A stretch of DNA of 64,000 nt from NCBI RefSeq assembly GCF_023231945.1, contig NZ_JAJLJH010000012.1, positions 1 through 64,000 of the forward strand, in the 5' to 3' direction. Positions 40,586 to 48,785 of the stretch are shown in pieces (position 1 is the first letter of the stretch; every line of letters begins with the position of its first letter). Below the pieces are notes generated by a model that saw only the letters and a list, made by a program, of their open reading frames with translations, was not told the origin of the DNA and did no database searches. The position numbers and the translations under genes are program-made. This stretch comes from Scleromatobacter humisilvae (GTDB lineage Bacteria > Pseudomonadota > Gammaproteobacteria > Burkholderiales > Burkholderiaceae_C).

Positions 40586-40771
40586 CACGTTCCCGGCCGC
40601 GCATGCGGGATGCCGAACAGGCACCCGCAACGACGCCGAGCACCCACAGCCGAGACGGCGCGGCCGCCTCGGAACGAGGCATGCCGCGCGCTGGCCTGGC
40701 CCAGCGGGCGAAACCGGATCGAGGGATGAGCGCCTGTCCTGGCTGTCGGGAGCCTTTACATCGGCCGGCAG

Positions 40772-40789
40772 CGCGGCGAGTTCGCCGCG
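40772..40789. promoter_or_regulatory. Perfect inverted repeat upstream of the sigma-54 promoter
   Basis: CGCGGCGA-gt-TCGCCGCG is an 8-bp perfect dyad 34 bases before the -24 element. It could be an activator site or simply a GC-rich hairpin; there is no T-run. The rest of the 318-base gap 40586-40903 shows only the promoter described next. Confidence 0.35.
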
Positions 40790-40823
40790 AATTTATCGTT
40801 TGAAATCAAGGGCCTGACCTTCG

Positions 40824-40840
40824 TGGCACGAACGATGCTT
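40824..40840 (+). promoter_or_regulatory. Sigma-54 (RpoN) type promoter of the PEP-CTERM gene
   Basis: TGGCACG-AACG-ATGCTT matches the -24/-12 consensus TGGCACG-N4-TTGC at all but one base, with GG at 40825-40826 and GC at 40837-40838 exactly ten bases apart. Transcription would begin near 40850, 54 bases before the start codon. PEP-CTERM genes in several betaproteobacteria are reported to need RpoN and the PrsK/PrsR regulators, which fits. Confidence 0.75.
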
Positions 40841-40903
40841 GACGAACCCTCGCAGCGATGCCTCCAGGCGTCGCTCCATCGATCCACGAACGGGGGGCGA
40901 ACG

Positions 40904-41545
40904 ATGGGCAATCGAGTGGCGAGACGCCTGGCGGCGGGTGTGGTGCTGACGGCGAGCCTGGCCGCGCCGTGGGCCGTCGCGGGGCCGGTGGTGCAGACCT
41001 TCAGCGGCAACCTGGACGACTCGGGCAATGCGGCGCTGGTGTGGGCCGACCTGGGCACGGCGCAGTTCTCTCCGGGCGGTGATCCGGGCGACAACGTCGC
41101 GATCTACACGCTGTCCCTGCCCACCGCGTCGGTGGTGACGTTCAAGAGCACCAGCGCAGGCGGCGGAGGCATCCTCGCGTACCTGTCGCTGTTCGATGCC
41201 GCGGGTGGCCTGGCCGGCTCCAGCTATGCGGACACGGTCATGAACGGTGTCGACTTCGATTTCAGCGATTCCCTCGCCGCCGGCATCTACCGGCTCGCCC
41301 TCAGCGCGAACCAGAACTTCTCCTACGCCGAGAACTACGGCAGCGGCACCCTCGCCGACGGATTCCTGGCCGCGGGCGGTGTTCCGTTCGGTGACTTCGG
41401 CACGCTGGGCGACTATTCCTACAGCTTCACGGCGGCCTTCGCCGCTTCGAGTCCCACGACGGTGCCCGAGCCGGGAACGGCCTGGCTCGTGCTGTTGGCC
41501 GCGGCGTTGGCCGGCTCGACGTCCGTCGCCGCTCGTCGCCGCTGA
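40904..41545 (+). CDS. PEP-CTERM sorting domain protein
   Basis: A 213-residue exported protein. A signal peptide (to about residue 26, AVAG) is followed by a beta-rich domain with DNVAIYTLSLPTASVVTFKS, possibly DVUA0089-like. The C-terminal tripartite signal is VPEPG, a hydrophobic stretch and a basic tail ARRR, typical of exosortase (EpsH) substrates. Cleavage by an exosortase (not in this window) would release it to the surface or extracellular matrix. Start ATG 40904 follows GGGGGGCG. A strong sigma-54 promoter precedes it. Confidence 0.9.
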   Translation: MGNRVARRLAAGVVLTASLAAPWAVAGPVVQTFSGNLDDSGNAALVWADLGTAQFSPGGDPGDNVAIYTLSLPTASVVTFKSTSAGGGGILAYLSLFDAAGGLAGSSYADTVMNGVDFDFSDSLAAGIYRLALSANQNFSYAENYGSGTLADGFLAAGGVPFGDFGTLGDYSYSFTAAFAASSPTTVPEPGTAWLVLLAAALAGSTSVAARRR

Positions 41546-41658
41546 AACGCGTGCTCCGCACCGGGCCCGGTCCTCGACGGCCTGGCCCCGTTGCCCGAAC
41601 GGCCGGGTCCCTGGAACCGCGGCCGGGAAGGCGTCCATCTGGTCGACAAGGAGATCCC

Positions 41659-42156
41659 ATGACTCAATCCCTCATTCGGGCGGCGCTGCATGTGCTCCCG
41701 GCCGTCGCCGCCCTGGCGATGACGACTGCGGCGCAGGCCCAGGTGCGCCCGGCCCTCGTGCGCAGCGTCGATGAACCGGCGCGCGTGCCCTACACCCAAC
41801 GCATGGCGCCCACCTGCAGCTTCACCAACCAGTGCACGGCATCGTTCCCGGTCGTCCCGGCGGGCAAGCGGCTGCGCATCACGAGCGTCCAGGCGATCTT
41901 CTACAACGCGAACTTCAATGCGTTCCTCGCCGTGCACACGGGCGCGGCGCAGCAAATCGCGGTGGCGTTCACCGTCAACCCGATTCCCGGCTATTTCTAC
42001 GGCACCTTGCTGAGCACCCAGCAGGCCGTCGACCTGACTTACGAGGCCGGCGAGGCGCCGATGCTCGAGATCGGGTGCAACGCGGGCAACACGTTCATGG
42101 CGGATGTGCGCAACCTCATGGGCGTCAGCGGCTATCTCGTCGATACCACGCCCTGA
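41659..42156 (+). CDS. Exported protein of unknown function
   Basis: A 165-residue protein with a clear signal peptide (cleavage after AAQA, near residue 27). The mature part is beta-rich and has Cys53 and Cys59 in PTCSFTNQCTA plus one Cys near residue 138 (EIGCNAG). AAGGAGAT precedes ATG 41659. It lies 113 bases after the PEP-CTERM gene on the same strand, without its own recognised promoter, and may share its transcript. I do not recognise a family. Confidence 0.75.
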   Translation: MTQSLIRAALHVLPAVAALAMTTAAQAQVRPALVRSVDEPARVPYTQRMAPTCSFTNQCTASFPVVPAGKRLRITSVQAIFYNANFNAFLAVHTGAAQQIAVAFTVNPIPGYFYGTLLSTQQAVDLTYEAGEAPMLEIGCNAGNTFMADVRNLMGVSGYLVDTTP

Positions 42157-42597
42157 CTAGCGACTCGCGCCAGCGCTGACTGCCGAGGGCAGAAGCGGCA
42201 CGCGGGAGACGGGCGGGAGCGGCTGCGGCGGGACGGCCTGCAGCGCCTCGGTCGGACGAGGCGCATCGGGCGGCGCCGGCGTGGCGTCGACCAGCGTCGG
42301 CAGTGCCTGCCGCGGGGGCTGCTGCGCGACCGGCAGGGGCGCGGCCACGAGTGCCCGGCTGTCCAGGGAGCGACGCGGCGTCGAAGACGGCACGGCCATC
42401 GCGACGGCCGACGCCGTCGATGGCGGCGGGGGCGGCGCCGTCTCGCGAGCGGCGTTTCGAGGCGGCTCGATGCGGGCGTCCTCAGGCGCGACGGCCGCGG
42501 TGCCGGAAGCCGAATCCTGGGTGTCCGGATGCCAAAGCGCGAGTGCGGCGCCGGCGATGCCGCCGATCAGGACGATGGCCGCGACACGACCCCTCAC
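42157..42597 (-). CDS. Membrane-anchored Pro/Ala-rich protein
   Basis: A 146-residue protein with one N-terminal membrane helix (residues 4-21) and a disordered Pro/Ala-rich remainder with PPPPPS and repeated P-x-P. It starts with GTG, only four bases after the DGPF gene, so they form an operon. Its stop directly abuts the convergent secreted-protein gene. Function unknown. The layout (short TM anchor plus periplasmic unstructured tail) resembles envelope-spanning linkers, but nothing more can be said. Confidence 0.65.
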   Translation of the reverse strand: MRGRVAAIVLIGGIAGAALALWHPDTQDSASGTAAVAPEDARIEPPRNAARETAPPPPPSTASAVAMAVPSSTPRRSLDSRALVAAPLPVAQQPPRQALPTLVDATPAPPDAPRPTEALQAVPPQPLPPVSRVPLLPSAVSAGASR

Positions 42598-42601
42598 GGC
42601 G

Positions 42602-42976
42602 TCAGGCGCCCACGCGCGCGCGCATCGCGGCGATGTCGCCCACCGGCCGCACCTCGATGGCCCCGTACTTCGTCCACGGCAGCTCGTGCGCCATCCGCAC
42701 CGCCTCTTCCATCGACGCGGCCTCGACGATGTTGAAGCCGGCCAGCATCTCCTTGGTCTCGGCGAACGGGCCGTCGAGCACCGAGGCGCGGCCGTTGCGC
42801 ACGCGCACCGTGCGCGCGGTCGCGGCCGGCTGCAGCTGCTGGAAGCCGAGCACCTTGCCCTGGGCCATCTGCGCGTCGGAGTGCTTCAGGCAATCGCGCA
42901 TCTCGGTGTTGAACTCTTCGGCCGGGAGCTTGTCCAGCAGTTCGGCGTCGGTGTATACAAGCAGCAGGTATTGCAT
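42602..42976 (-). CDS. DGPF-domain (YciI-like) protein, minus strand
   Basis: A 124-residue protein of the YciI-like superfamily starting MQYLLLVYTDAELL, with the DGPF signature at residues 68-71 (DGPFAETKEMLAGF). Such proteins are the regular genetic partners of ECF42 sigma factors; their biochemical role is not known. It is divergent from a second DGPF gene and the sigma factor. Ten or more bases upstream there is no strong ribosome binding site. Confidence 0.88.
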   Translation of the reverse strand: MQYLLLVYTDAELLDKLPAEEFNTEMRDCLKHSDAQMAQGKVLGFQQLQPAATARTVRVRNGRASVLDGPFAETKEMLAGFNIVEAASMEEAVRMAHELPWTKYGAIEVRPVGDIAAMRARVGA

Positions 42977-43058
42977 GGCGGCGGGCGTGGAGCGGCCGGG
43001 AGTGGCGCAGCGATTCTGCCTGCCGGCGCGGATTTTTTTCGAACTTTCGCGGCGTCGC

Positions 43059-43085
43059 TGTCGAAAGGCACTCGCCTCGTCCGTC
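43059..43085 (+). promoter_or_regulatory. Candidate ECF42 autoregulatory promoter
   Basis: TGTCGA at 43059-43064 and CGTC at 43082-43085, spaced by 17 bases, match the -35/-10 pattern described for ECF42 promoters (TGTCGA and CG[AT]C). The start codon of the DGPF gene lies at 43138, with GGAG at 43127-43130. On the opposite strand TGTCGA also occurs at 43133-43138, with CGAT 16 bases further, a weaker candidate for the divergent gene. Confidence 0.65.
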
Positions 43086-43137
43086 GTGCAGACAGGAGGC
43101 GGTCATTTTTGGATCGCCCGACAACCGGAGAATCGAC

Positions 43138-43563
43138 ATGCGTGTGATGGTGATGGTCAAGGCGACCCGGGATTCCGAGGCCGGCGTGATGCCCGATGCG
43201 AAGCTGCTGGCCGACATGGGCAGGTTCAACGAGGAGCTGGTCAAGGCCGGCGTCATCCTGGCGGGCGAGGGGCTGAAGCCGTCGTCCAGCGGCGCCCGCG
43301 TGCGCTTCGACGGCAGCAGCCGCACGGTCATCGACGGCCCGTTCGCCGAGACCAAGGAGCTCGTGGCCGGCTTCTGGCTGTGGCAGGTGCGCTCGATGGA
43401 CGAGGCGATCGAATGGGTGCGCCGCTGCCCGAATCCGCATCCGGGCGAGTGCGAGATCGAGATCCGGCCGGTGTTCGAGGCCGAGGACTTCGGCGACGCG
43501 CTGACGCCCGAGACGCGCGCGCAGAACGAAGGCCTGCGCAACCAGGTCGCGGCCAAGCCGTGA
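43138..43563 (+). CDS. DGPF-domain (YciI-like) protein, plus strand
   Basis: A 141-residue YciI-like protein starting MRVMVMVKATRDSEAG. It has the DGPF signature at residues 66-69 (DGPFAETKELVAGFWLW) and a C-terminal extension EAEDFGDALTPETRAQN typical of the sigma-linked subgroup. It has a good GGAG seven bases before its ATG and lies 30 bases upstream of the sigma factor gene, so both would be read from the ECF42-like promoter. Confidence 0.9.
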   Translation: MRVMVMVKATRDSEAGVMPDAKLLADMGRFNEELVKAGVILAGEGLKPSSSGARVRFDGSSRTVIDGPFAETKELVAGFWLWQVRSMDEAIEWVRRCPNPHPGECEIEIRPVFEAEDFGDALTPETRAQNEGLRNQVAAKP

Positions 43564-43593
43564 TCGCGTGGCCGACCACCGGGAGCCCGAAGC

Positions 43594-44862
43594 ATGGCGC
43601 GTGACATCCACCGCACCATCGATGCCGTCTGGCGCCTGGAGTCGGCGCGCATCATCGGCGCCATCGCGCGCCGCGTGCGCGACGTCGGCCTGGCCGAGGA
43701 GCTGGCGCAGGACGCCCTCGTCGCCGCGCTGGAGCACTGGCCGACCGACGGCATTCCCGACAACCCGGGAGCCTGGCTGATGGCCACCGCCAAGAACCGC
43801 GCGCTCGACCGCCTGCGCCAGCTCAACCTGCACCACGCGAAGCAGCAGGAGCTGGGCGCCGACGCCGACGCCCGCGGCGACCACGTCGTGGCCGACTTCG
43901 TCGACTCGCTGGACGACGCCGACGACATCGGCGACGACCTGCTGCGCCTGGTCTTCACCGCCTGCCACCCGGTGCTGTCGCGTGAGGCCCAGGTGGCGCT
44001 GACGCTCAAGCTGCTGGCCGGCATGAGCACGGCCGAGATCGCGCGCGCTTTCCTGCAGCCCGAGGCCACCATCGCGCAGCGCATCGTGCGCGCCAAGCGC
44101 ACGCTGGGGGACGCGAACGTGCCGTTCGAGGTGCCGCGCGGCGAGGCGCTGCAGGATCGGCTCGCCGCGGTGCTCGAGGTCGTCTACCTCATCTTCAACG
44201 AAGGCTACTCGGCGACCGCCGGCGACGACTGGACGCGCCCCGCGCTGTGCGACGAGGCGCTGCGGCTGGCGCGCATCCTGGCCCAGCTGTCGCCGCACAC
44301 CGCCGAGGTGCTGGGGCTGGTCGCGCTGATGGAGATCCAGGCCTCGCGCATGCGGGCGCGCCTCGACGCCGGGGGCAGGCCCATCCTGCTGATGGCGCAG
44401 GACCGTAGCCGCTGGGATCAACTGCTGATCGGCCGCGGCCTGGCGGCGCTCGCGCGCGCCGAGCAGCTGGCCGACGAGCCCGGCCCGTACCAGCTGCAGG
44501 CCGCCATCGCCGCCTGCCACGCGCGCGCCCGCACGCCCGAGGCCACCGACTGGAACCGCATCGTCGAGCTCTACGGCGAGCTGATGTCCTGCACGCCGTC
44601 GCCGGTGGTGGCGCTGAACCGTGCGGTCGCGGTGAGCATGGCCTCCGGGCCGGCGGCGGCGCTGCTGCTGGTGGACGGCCTGGTCACCGACGGCCACTTG
44701 GCGCGCTACCACCTGCTGCACGCCGCGCGCGGCGACATGCTGGCGCGGCTGGATCGCCACGCCGAGGCCCGCACGGAGTTCGAGCGCGCCGCCGCGATGA
44801 CGGCCAACGAGCGCGAGAAGACGCTGCTGCTCGAGCGCGCGCGTGACGCGCGCGCCGGCTGA
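43594..44862 (+). CDS. ECF42-type RNA polymerase sigma factor with C-terminal helical extension
   Basis: A 422-residue sigma factor. Region 2 (about 8-75) contains GLAEELAQDALVAALEHWP and NPGAWLMATAKNRALDRLR. Region 4 (about 105-170) has CHPVLSREAQVALTLKLLAG and the recognition helix TIAQRIVRAK. The remaining 250 residues are an alpha-helical, TPR-like extension with IFNEGYSATAG, typical of ECF42, which lacks a classical anti-sigma factor. Activity is thought to depend on the extension and the DGPF partner. Immediately downstream of a DGPF gene. Confidence 0.92.
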   Translation: MARDIHRTIDAVWRLESARIIGAIARRVRDVGLAEELAQDALVAALEHWPTDGIPDNPGAWLMATAKNRALDRLRQLNLHHAKQQELGADADARGDHVVADFVDSLDDADDIGDDLLRLVFTACHPVLSREAQVALTLKLLAGMSTAEIARAFLQPEATIAQRIVRAKRTLGDANVPFEVPRGEALQDRLAAVLEVVYLIFNEGYSATAGDDWTRPALCDEALRLARILAQLSPHTAEVLGLVALMEIQASRMRARLDAGGRPILLMAQDRSRWDQLLIGRGLAALARAEQLADEPGPYQLQAAIAACHARARTPEATDWNRIVELYGELMSCTPSPVVALNRAVAVSMASGPAAALLLVDGLVTDGHLARYHLLHAARGDMLARLDRHAEARTEFERAAAMTANEREKTLLLERARDARAG

Positions 44863-44865
44863 CGC

Positions 44866-45354
44866 TCAGACCTGCGGGCTGCAGCCGTCCATGGGAGGTT
44901 GCGCCTTCATCGCTTCGGCGAGCTGGTCGGGCCGGACCTCGCGCACCTGCGTGGCCATCGACCAGAGGTGGCCGAACGGGTCGACGAGCAGGCCGTAGCG
45001 GGCGCCCCAGAACATGTCGGTCACGGGCATGCGGACGGTGCCCCCGGCCGCGGTGGCGCGCTGGAACGCGGCGTCGACGTCGAGCACGGACAGGTGGATC
45101 GTGACCGCCGTGCCGCCGAGCGTCTGCGGCCCGCGCACCATCATGTCGGGGAACTCGTCGACCAGCATCAGTGGCGAATCGCCGATGCGCAGCATCGCGT
45201 GCATCAGCTTGCCGTCGGGGCCGGCGAGGCGATCCACCTCGACGGCGCCGAAGGCCGCCTTGTAGAACTCGATGGCGGCGGCCGCGCCCTTGCAGACGAG
45301 GTGCGGCGTGATCGTGTGCATGCCGGGCGGGATGGGGTTGACGGGGGTGCTCAT
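44866..45354 (-). CDS. VOC-family protein (PhnB-like glyoxalase/bleomycin resistance)
   Basis: A 162-residue VOC protein with TITPHLVCKGAAAAIEFYKAAFGAVE, split over residues 14-39. LSVLDVDAAFQRATAAGGT and a final FWGARYGLLVDPFGHLWSMAT follow. The fold is that of PhnB-type proteins; substrate unknown. CAGGAG precedes ATG 45354. It converges on the sigma factor gene with three bases between stops. VOC proteins are frequently found near DGPF/ECF42 loci, so it may belong to the same regulon (inference). Confidence 0.85.
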   Translation of the reverse strand: MSTPVNPIPPGMHTITPHLVCKGAAAAIEFYKAAFGAVEVDRLAGPDGKLMHAMLRIGDSPLMLVDEFPDMMVRGPQTLGGTAVTIHLSVLDVDAAFQRATAAGGTVRMPVTDMFWGARYGLLVDPFGHLWSMATQVREVRPDQLAEAMKAQPPMDGCSPQV

Positions 45355-45510
45355 GGCGGCTCCTGGGTGATGGTTTGACGAGACAAAGCCAGGCCGGATG
45401 CCGTGGCTTCATGTCCACGACGTTCGGCGTGCCCTGGATTCGACAAGTCGCCCGCGGCTGCCCGAAGTCGATGTCGGGGCAGTGACGCCGTGCTCTTGCA
45501 CAATCGCGGC

Positions 45511-46935
45511 ATGGAAAACTGGTTTTCACCCGAACTCATGGCGCTGATCCGCGAGGCGGAGCAGCCGTACGCCTACATCGCGCTGCTGATGATCGCCGCG
45601 GCCTTCCCGATCGCCTGGGCCATCCCGCGCCTGCTGCGCGGCCCGCAGCCGCGCCACGGCTCGATCGTCTTCGGCGGCAGGATCTTCGACGGCGTGCTGT
45701 TCCCGGCGCTGTGGCTGGGCCTGGTCTGGCTGGCGCGCGCGTTCTGCGTGCACCGGCACCTGCCGCTGGCGGTGTTCAAGGTGGCGGTGCCCATCCTGCT
45801 GTCGCTGCTGGTGATCCGGCTGACGGTGCGGGTGATGCGCGTGGCGTTCCCGAAGTCGGAGCTCGTGCGCGCGGTCGAGAAGACCGTGTCGTGGCTCGCC
45901 TGGGGCGGCGTGGTGCTGTGGATCACCGGCGTGCTGCCGTCCTTCGTCGACGCGCTGGACGACGTCCACTGGAAGATGGGCTCGGGCACGATGAGCCTGG
46001 CCACGATCCTCGAAGGCATCATCGTCGCCGGCGTGGTGCTGATGGTGACGCTGTGGATCTCGTCGGCGATCGAATCGAAGATGCTCAAGGGCGCGACCGG
46101 CCAGCGGCTGTCGTGGCGCAAGGCCGCGTCCAACCTCGTGCGCGCGGCGCTCGTCTTCATCGGCCTGCTGCTGGCGCTGTCGGCGGTGGGCATCGACCTC
46201 ACCGCGCTGTCCGTGCTGGGCGGCGCGCTCGGCGTCGGCCTCGGCCTGGGCCTGCAGAAGCTCGCGGCCAACTATGTCAGCGGCTTCGTCATGCTGGCCG
46301 AGGGGGCGCTGCGCATCGGCGACACCGTGAAGGTCGACGGCTTCGAGGGCCTCATCTCCGACATCACGACGCGCTACACGGTGCTGCGCGCGCTCAACGG
46401 CCGCGAGGCGATCGTGCCCAACGAGATGATGGTGACGCAGCGTGTCGAGAGTTCGACGCTGGCGGATTCGCGCATGGCGCTGAGCACGGTGGTCCAGGTG
46501 GGCTACGACACCGACATCGACGCGCTGGTGCCGCAGATCCTCGACATTCTGCCCGGCATCGCGCGGGTGATCGCGGAGCCGAAGCCGGGGGTGCAGCTGA
46601 GCGCGTTCGCGTCCGACGGGCTGGAGCTGACGGTCTCGTTCTGGATCGCGGATCCGGAGAACGGGACGGGGAGCGTGAAGTCCGACGTGAACATGGCGTT
46701 GCTGCGGCTTTTCAACGCGAACTCGATCGAGATTCCATTCCCGCAGCGGGTTCTTCGCGTCGTTCCGGCGCAGGGCGGTTCGGCCGACCAAGGCGTCGTG
46801 CCGGGGTCGCAGTCGTCGCCTGTTGCCGTCACCTCGTCGCCGCCGGCGGCGAGTGCCGCGGAGTTGCAGGATGTGCCGGCTTCCGGTGGCCAGCCCCCTG
46901 GTTTGTTCGAGCCAGGTGGGCCTGGCGGCGCTTGA
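45511..46935 (+). CDS. MscS-family mechanosensitive ion channel
   Basis: A 474-residue inner-membrane protein with about six membrane helices. The last (about 228-255) carries LSVLGGALGVGLGLGLQKLA, the pore helix of MscS-like channels, then NYVSGFVMLAEGALRIGD, the start of the beta domain. It opens on membrane tension and releases solutes. The C-terminus ends in a Ser/Pro/Gly-rich tail of about 50 residues that is not part of the fold. ATG 45511 is chosen; no strong ribosome binding site. Confidence 0.9.
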   Translation: MENWFSPELMALIREAEQPYAYIALLMIAAAFPIAWAIPRLLRGPQPRHGSIVFGGRIFDGVLFPALWLGLVWLARAFCVHRHLPLAVFKVAVPILLSLLVIRLTVRVMRVAFPKSELVRAVEKTVSWLAWGGVVLWITGVLPSFVDALDDVHWKMGSGTMSLATILEGIIVAGVVLMVTLWISSAIESKMLKGATGQRLSWRKAASNLVRAALVFIGLLLALSAVGIDLTALSVLGGALGVGLGLGLQKLAANYVSGFVMLAEGALRIGDTVKVDGFEGLISDITTRYTVLRALNGREAIVPNEMMVTQRVESSTLADSRMALSTVVQVGYDTDIDALVPQILDILPGIARVIAEPKPGVQLSAFASDGLELTVSFWIADPENGTGSVKSDVNMALLRLFNANSIEIPFPQRVLRVVPAQGGSADQGVVPGSQSSPVAVTSSPPAASAAELQDVPASGGQPPGLFEPGGPGGA

Positions 46936-46955
46936 CCACCCCGGCGCGCCCCGCA

Positions 46956-46983
46956 AAAACGAAAAGCCCGCACGCAGGCGGAC
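46956..46983 (-). terminator. Terminator of the fumarase gene
   Basis: On the minus strand GTCCGC-CTGCGT-GCGGGC (one G-T pair) is followed by TTTTCGTTTTT. It lies 21 bases past the fumarase stop and could also serve the convergent MscS gene. Confidence 0.72.
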
Positions 46984-47004
46984 CTTCCCATCGAGACAGG
47001 AGAC

Positions 47005-48531
47005 TCAGGCCACGGCGACCGGAATCTTCCCGATCCGCGCCTGCCACTCCTTCGGCCCCGTGATGTGCGCCGAGGTTCCGCCCGAGTCGACCGCAACCGT
47101 CACCGGCATGTCGACAACGTCGAACTCATAGATCGCTTCCATGCCGAGGTCCGCAAAGCCCAGCACCTTCGCCGACTTGATCGCCTTCGACACGAGATAA
47201 GCCGCACCGCCCACCGCCATCAGGTAGGCGGACTTGTGCTTCTTGATCGCCTCGATCGCCGTCGGCCCGCGCTCGGCCTTGCCGATCATCGCGATCAGCC
47301 CGGTCTTGGCCAGCATCATCTCGGTGAACTTGTCCATGCGCGTCGCGGTGGTCGGACCGGCCGGTCCCACGACCTCGTCGCGCACCGGATCGACCGGCCC
47401 GACGTAGTAGATGACCCGGTTCGTGAAGTCCACCGGCAGCGGCTCGCCCTTGGCCAGCATGTCCTGGATGCGCTTGTGCGCGGCGTCGCGGCCGGTCAGC
47501 ATCTTGCCGTTGAGGAGCAGCGTCTCGCCGTGCTTCCACGACGCCACCTCGGCCGGCGTCAGCGTGTTCAGGTCGACGCGCCTGCTCTTGTTGTAGTCGG
47601 GCGCCCACTTGACGTCGGGCCACAGGTCGAGGCTCGGCGCCTCCAGGTAGGCCGGGCCCGAGCCATCGAGCACGAAGTGCGCGTGGCGCGTGGCGGCGCA
47701 GTTGGGGATCATCGCGATCGGCTGCGACGCGGCGTGCGTCGGATAGGTCCTGATCTTGACGTCTAGCACGGTGGTCAGGCCGCCCAGGCCCTGGGCGCCG
47801 ATGCCCAGCGCGTTGACCTTCTCGTACAGCTCGATGCGCAGCTCCTCGAGCTTGTTGCTCGGGCCGCGCTCCAGCAGCTCGTACATGTCGATGTCTTCCA
47901 TCAACGATTCCTTGGCCATCAGCATCGCCTTCTCGGCGGTGCCGCCCATGCCGATGCCCAGCATGCCGGGCGGGCACCAGCCGGCGCCCATCAGCGGCAC
48001 CGTCTTGAGCACCCAGTCGACCACGCTGTCGTTCGGATTCATCATCGCGAACTTGCTCTTGTTCTCCGAGCCGCCGCCCTTGGCCGCGACGGTGACGTCG
48101 ATCTTGTCGCCGGGCACCAGCTCCATGTGGATGACGGCGGGCGTGTTGTCCCGGGTGTTCTTGCGCGTGAAGATCGGGTCGTCGAGCACCGATGCGCGCA
48201 GCATGTTGTCCGGGTTCAGGTAGCCGCGGCGCACGCCTTCGTTGACCGCGTCGGCGATCGAGCCGTTGAAGCCCTCGAAGCGCACGTCCATGCCGATCTT
48301 GAGGAACACGTTGACGATGCCGGTGTCCTGGCAGATCGGGCGGCGGCCCTCGGCGCTCATGCGCGAGTTGGTCAGGATCTGCGCGATCGCGTCCTTGGCC
48401 GCCGGGCTTTCCTCGCGGGCATAGGCGCGCGCGAGGTGGGCGATGTAGTCGGCCGGGTGGTAGTAGCTGATGTACTGGAGCGCGGCGGCGACGCTCTCGA
48501 TCAGGTCGTCGGCTTTGAGGATGGTGGGCAT
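47005..48531 (-). CDS. fumA: Fumarate hydratase, class I (iron-sulfur)
   Basis: A 508-residue class I fumarase, converting fumarate and malate in the citric acid cycle. Fe-S cysteine motifs are visible: ICQDTGI near residue 67, GWCPPGMLG near 188 and NCAATRHAHF near 281. The fused beta subunit follows with GPTTATRMDKFT and VAVDSGGTSAH. Length fits the one-chain form. ATG 48531 gives MPTILKADDLIES. It stands alone with its own terminator. Confidence 0.95.
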   Translation of the reverse strand: MPTILKADDLIESVAAALQYISYYHPADYIAHLARAYAREESPAAKDAIAQILTNSRMSAEGRRPICQDTGIVNVFLKIGMDVRFEGFNGSIADAVNEGVRRGYLNPDNMLRASVLDDPIFTRKNTRDNTPAVIHMELVPGDKIDVTVAAKGGGSENKSKFAMMNPNDSVVDWVLKTVPLMGAGWCPPGMLGIGMGGTAEKAMLMAKESLMEDIDMYELLERGPSNKLEELRIELYEKVNALGIGAQGLGGLTTVLDVKIRTYPTHAASQPIAMIPNCAATRHAHFVLDGSGPAYLEAPSLDLWPDVKWAPDYNKSRRVDLNTLTPAEVASWKHGETLLLNGKMLTGRDAAHKRIQDMLAKGEPLPVDFTNRVIYYVGPVDPVRDEVVGPAGPTTATRMDKFTEMMLAKTGLIAMIGKAERGPTAIEAIKKHKSAYLMAVGGAAYLVSKAIKSAKVLGFADLGMEAIYEFDVVDMPVTVAVDSGGTSAHITGPKEWQARIGKIPVAVA

Positions 48532-48785
48532 GGTGTCTGGCCGGGTTGCTGGAGGCAGTCCGACATTATCCGCCGTGGCGGTTCCGCAGCGCCGCGGTCG
48601 GGCACTGGCTGGCGGCGAACGGATCGCGAACCGCTCCGGCGTCGAGGGTGGCTCGACATGCTGCTTCGAGCAGCGTCGAACGCTACTCGACAGGCGCTCG
48701 TGGCGCGCGCATTCGCGGTCGGCATACTCGCAGCCCTGGCCGGCATGCCATGGCGCGCCAGGATCTCCAAACCGGAAATGAGGGA

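Noticed and set aside
41546-41658. Second sigma-54 promoter before the exported-protein gene
   Set aside because: A TGGCCCCGTTGC sequence was considered, but the GG to GC distance is seven rather than ten bases.
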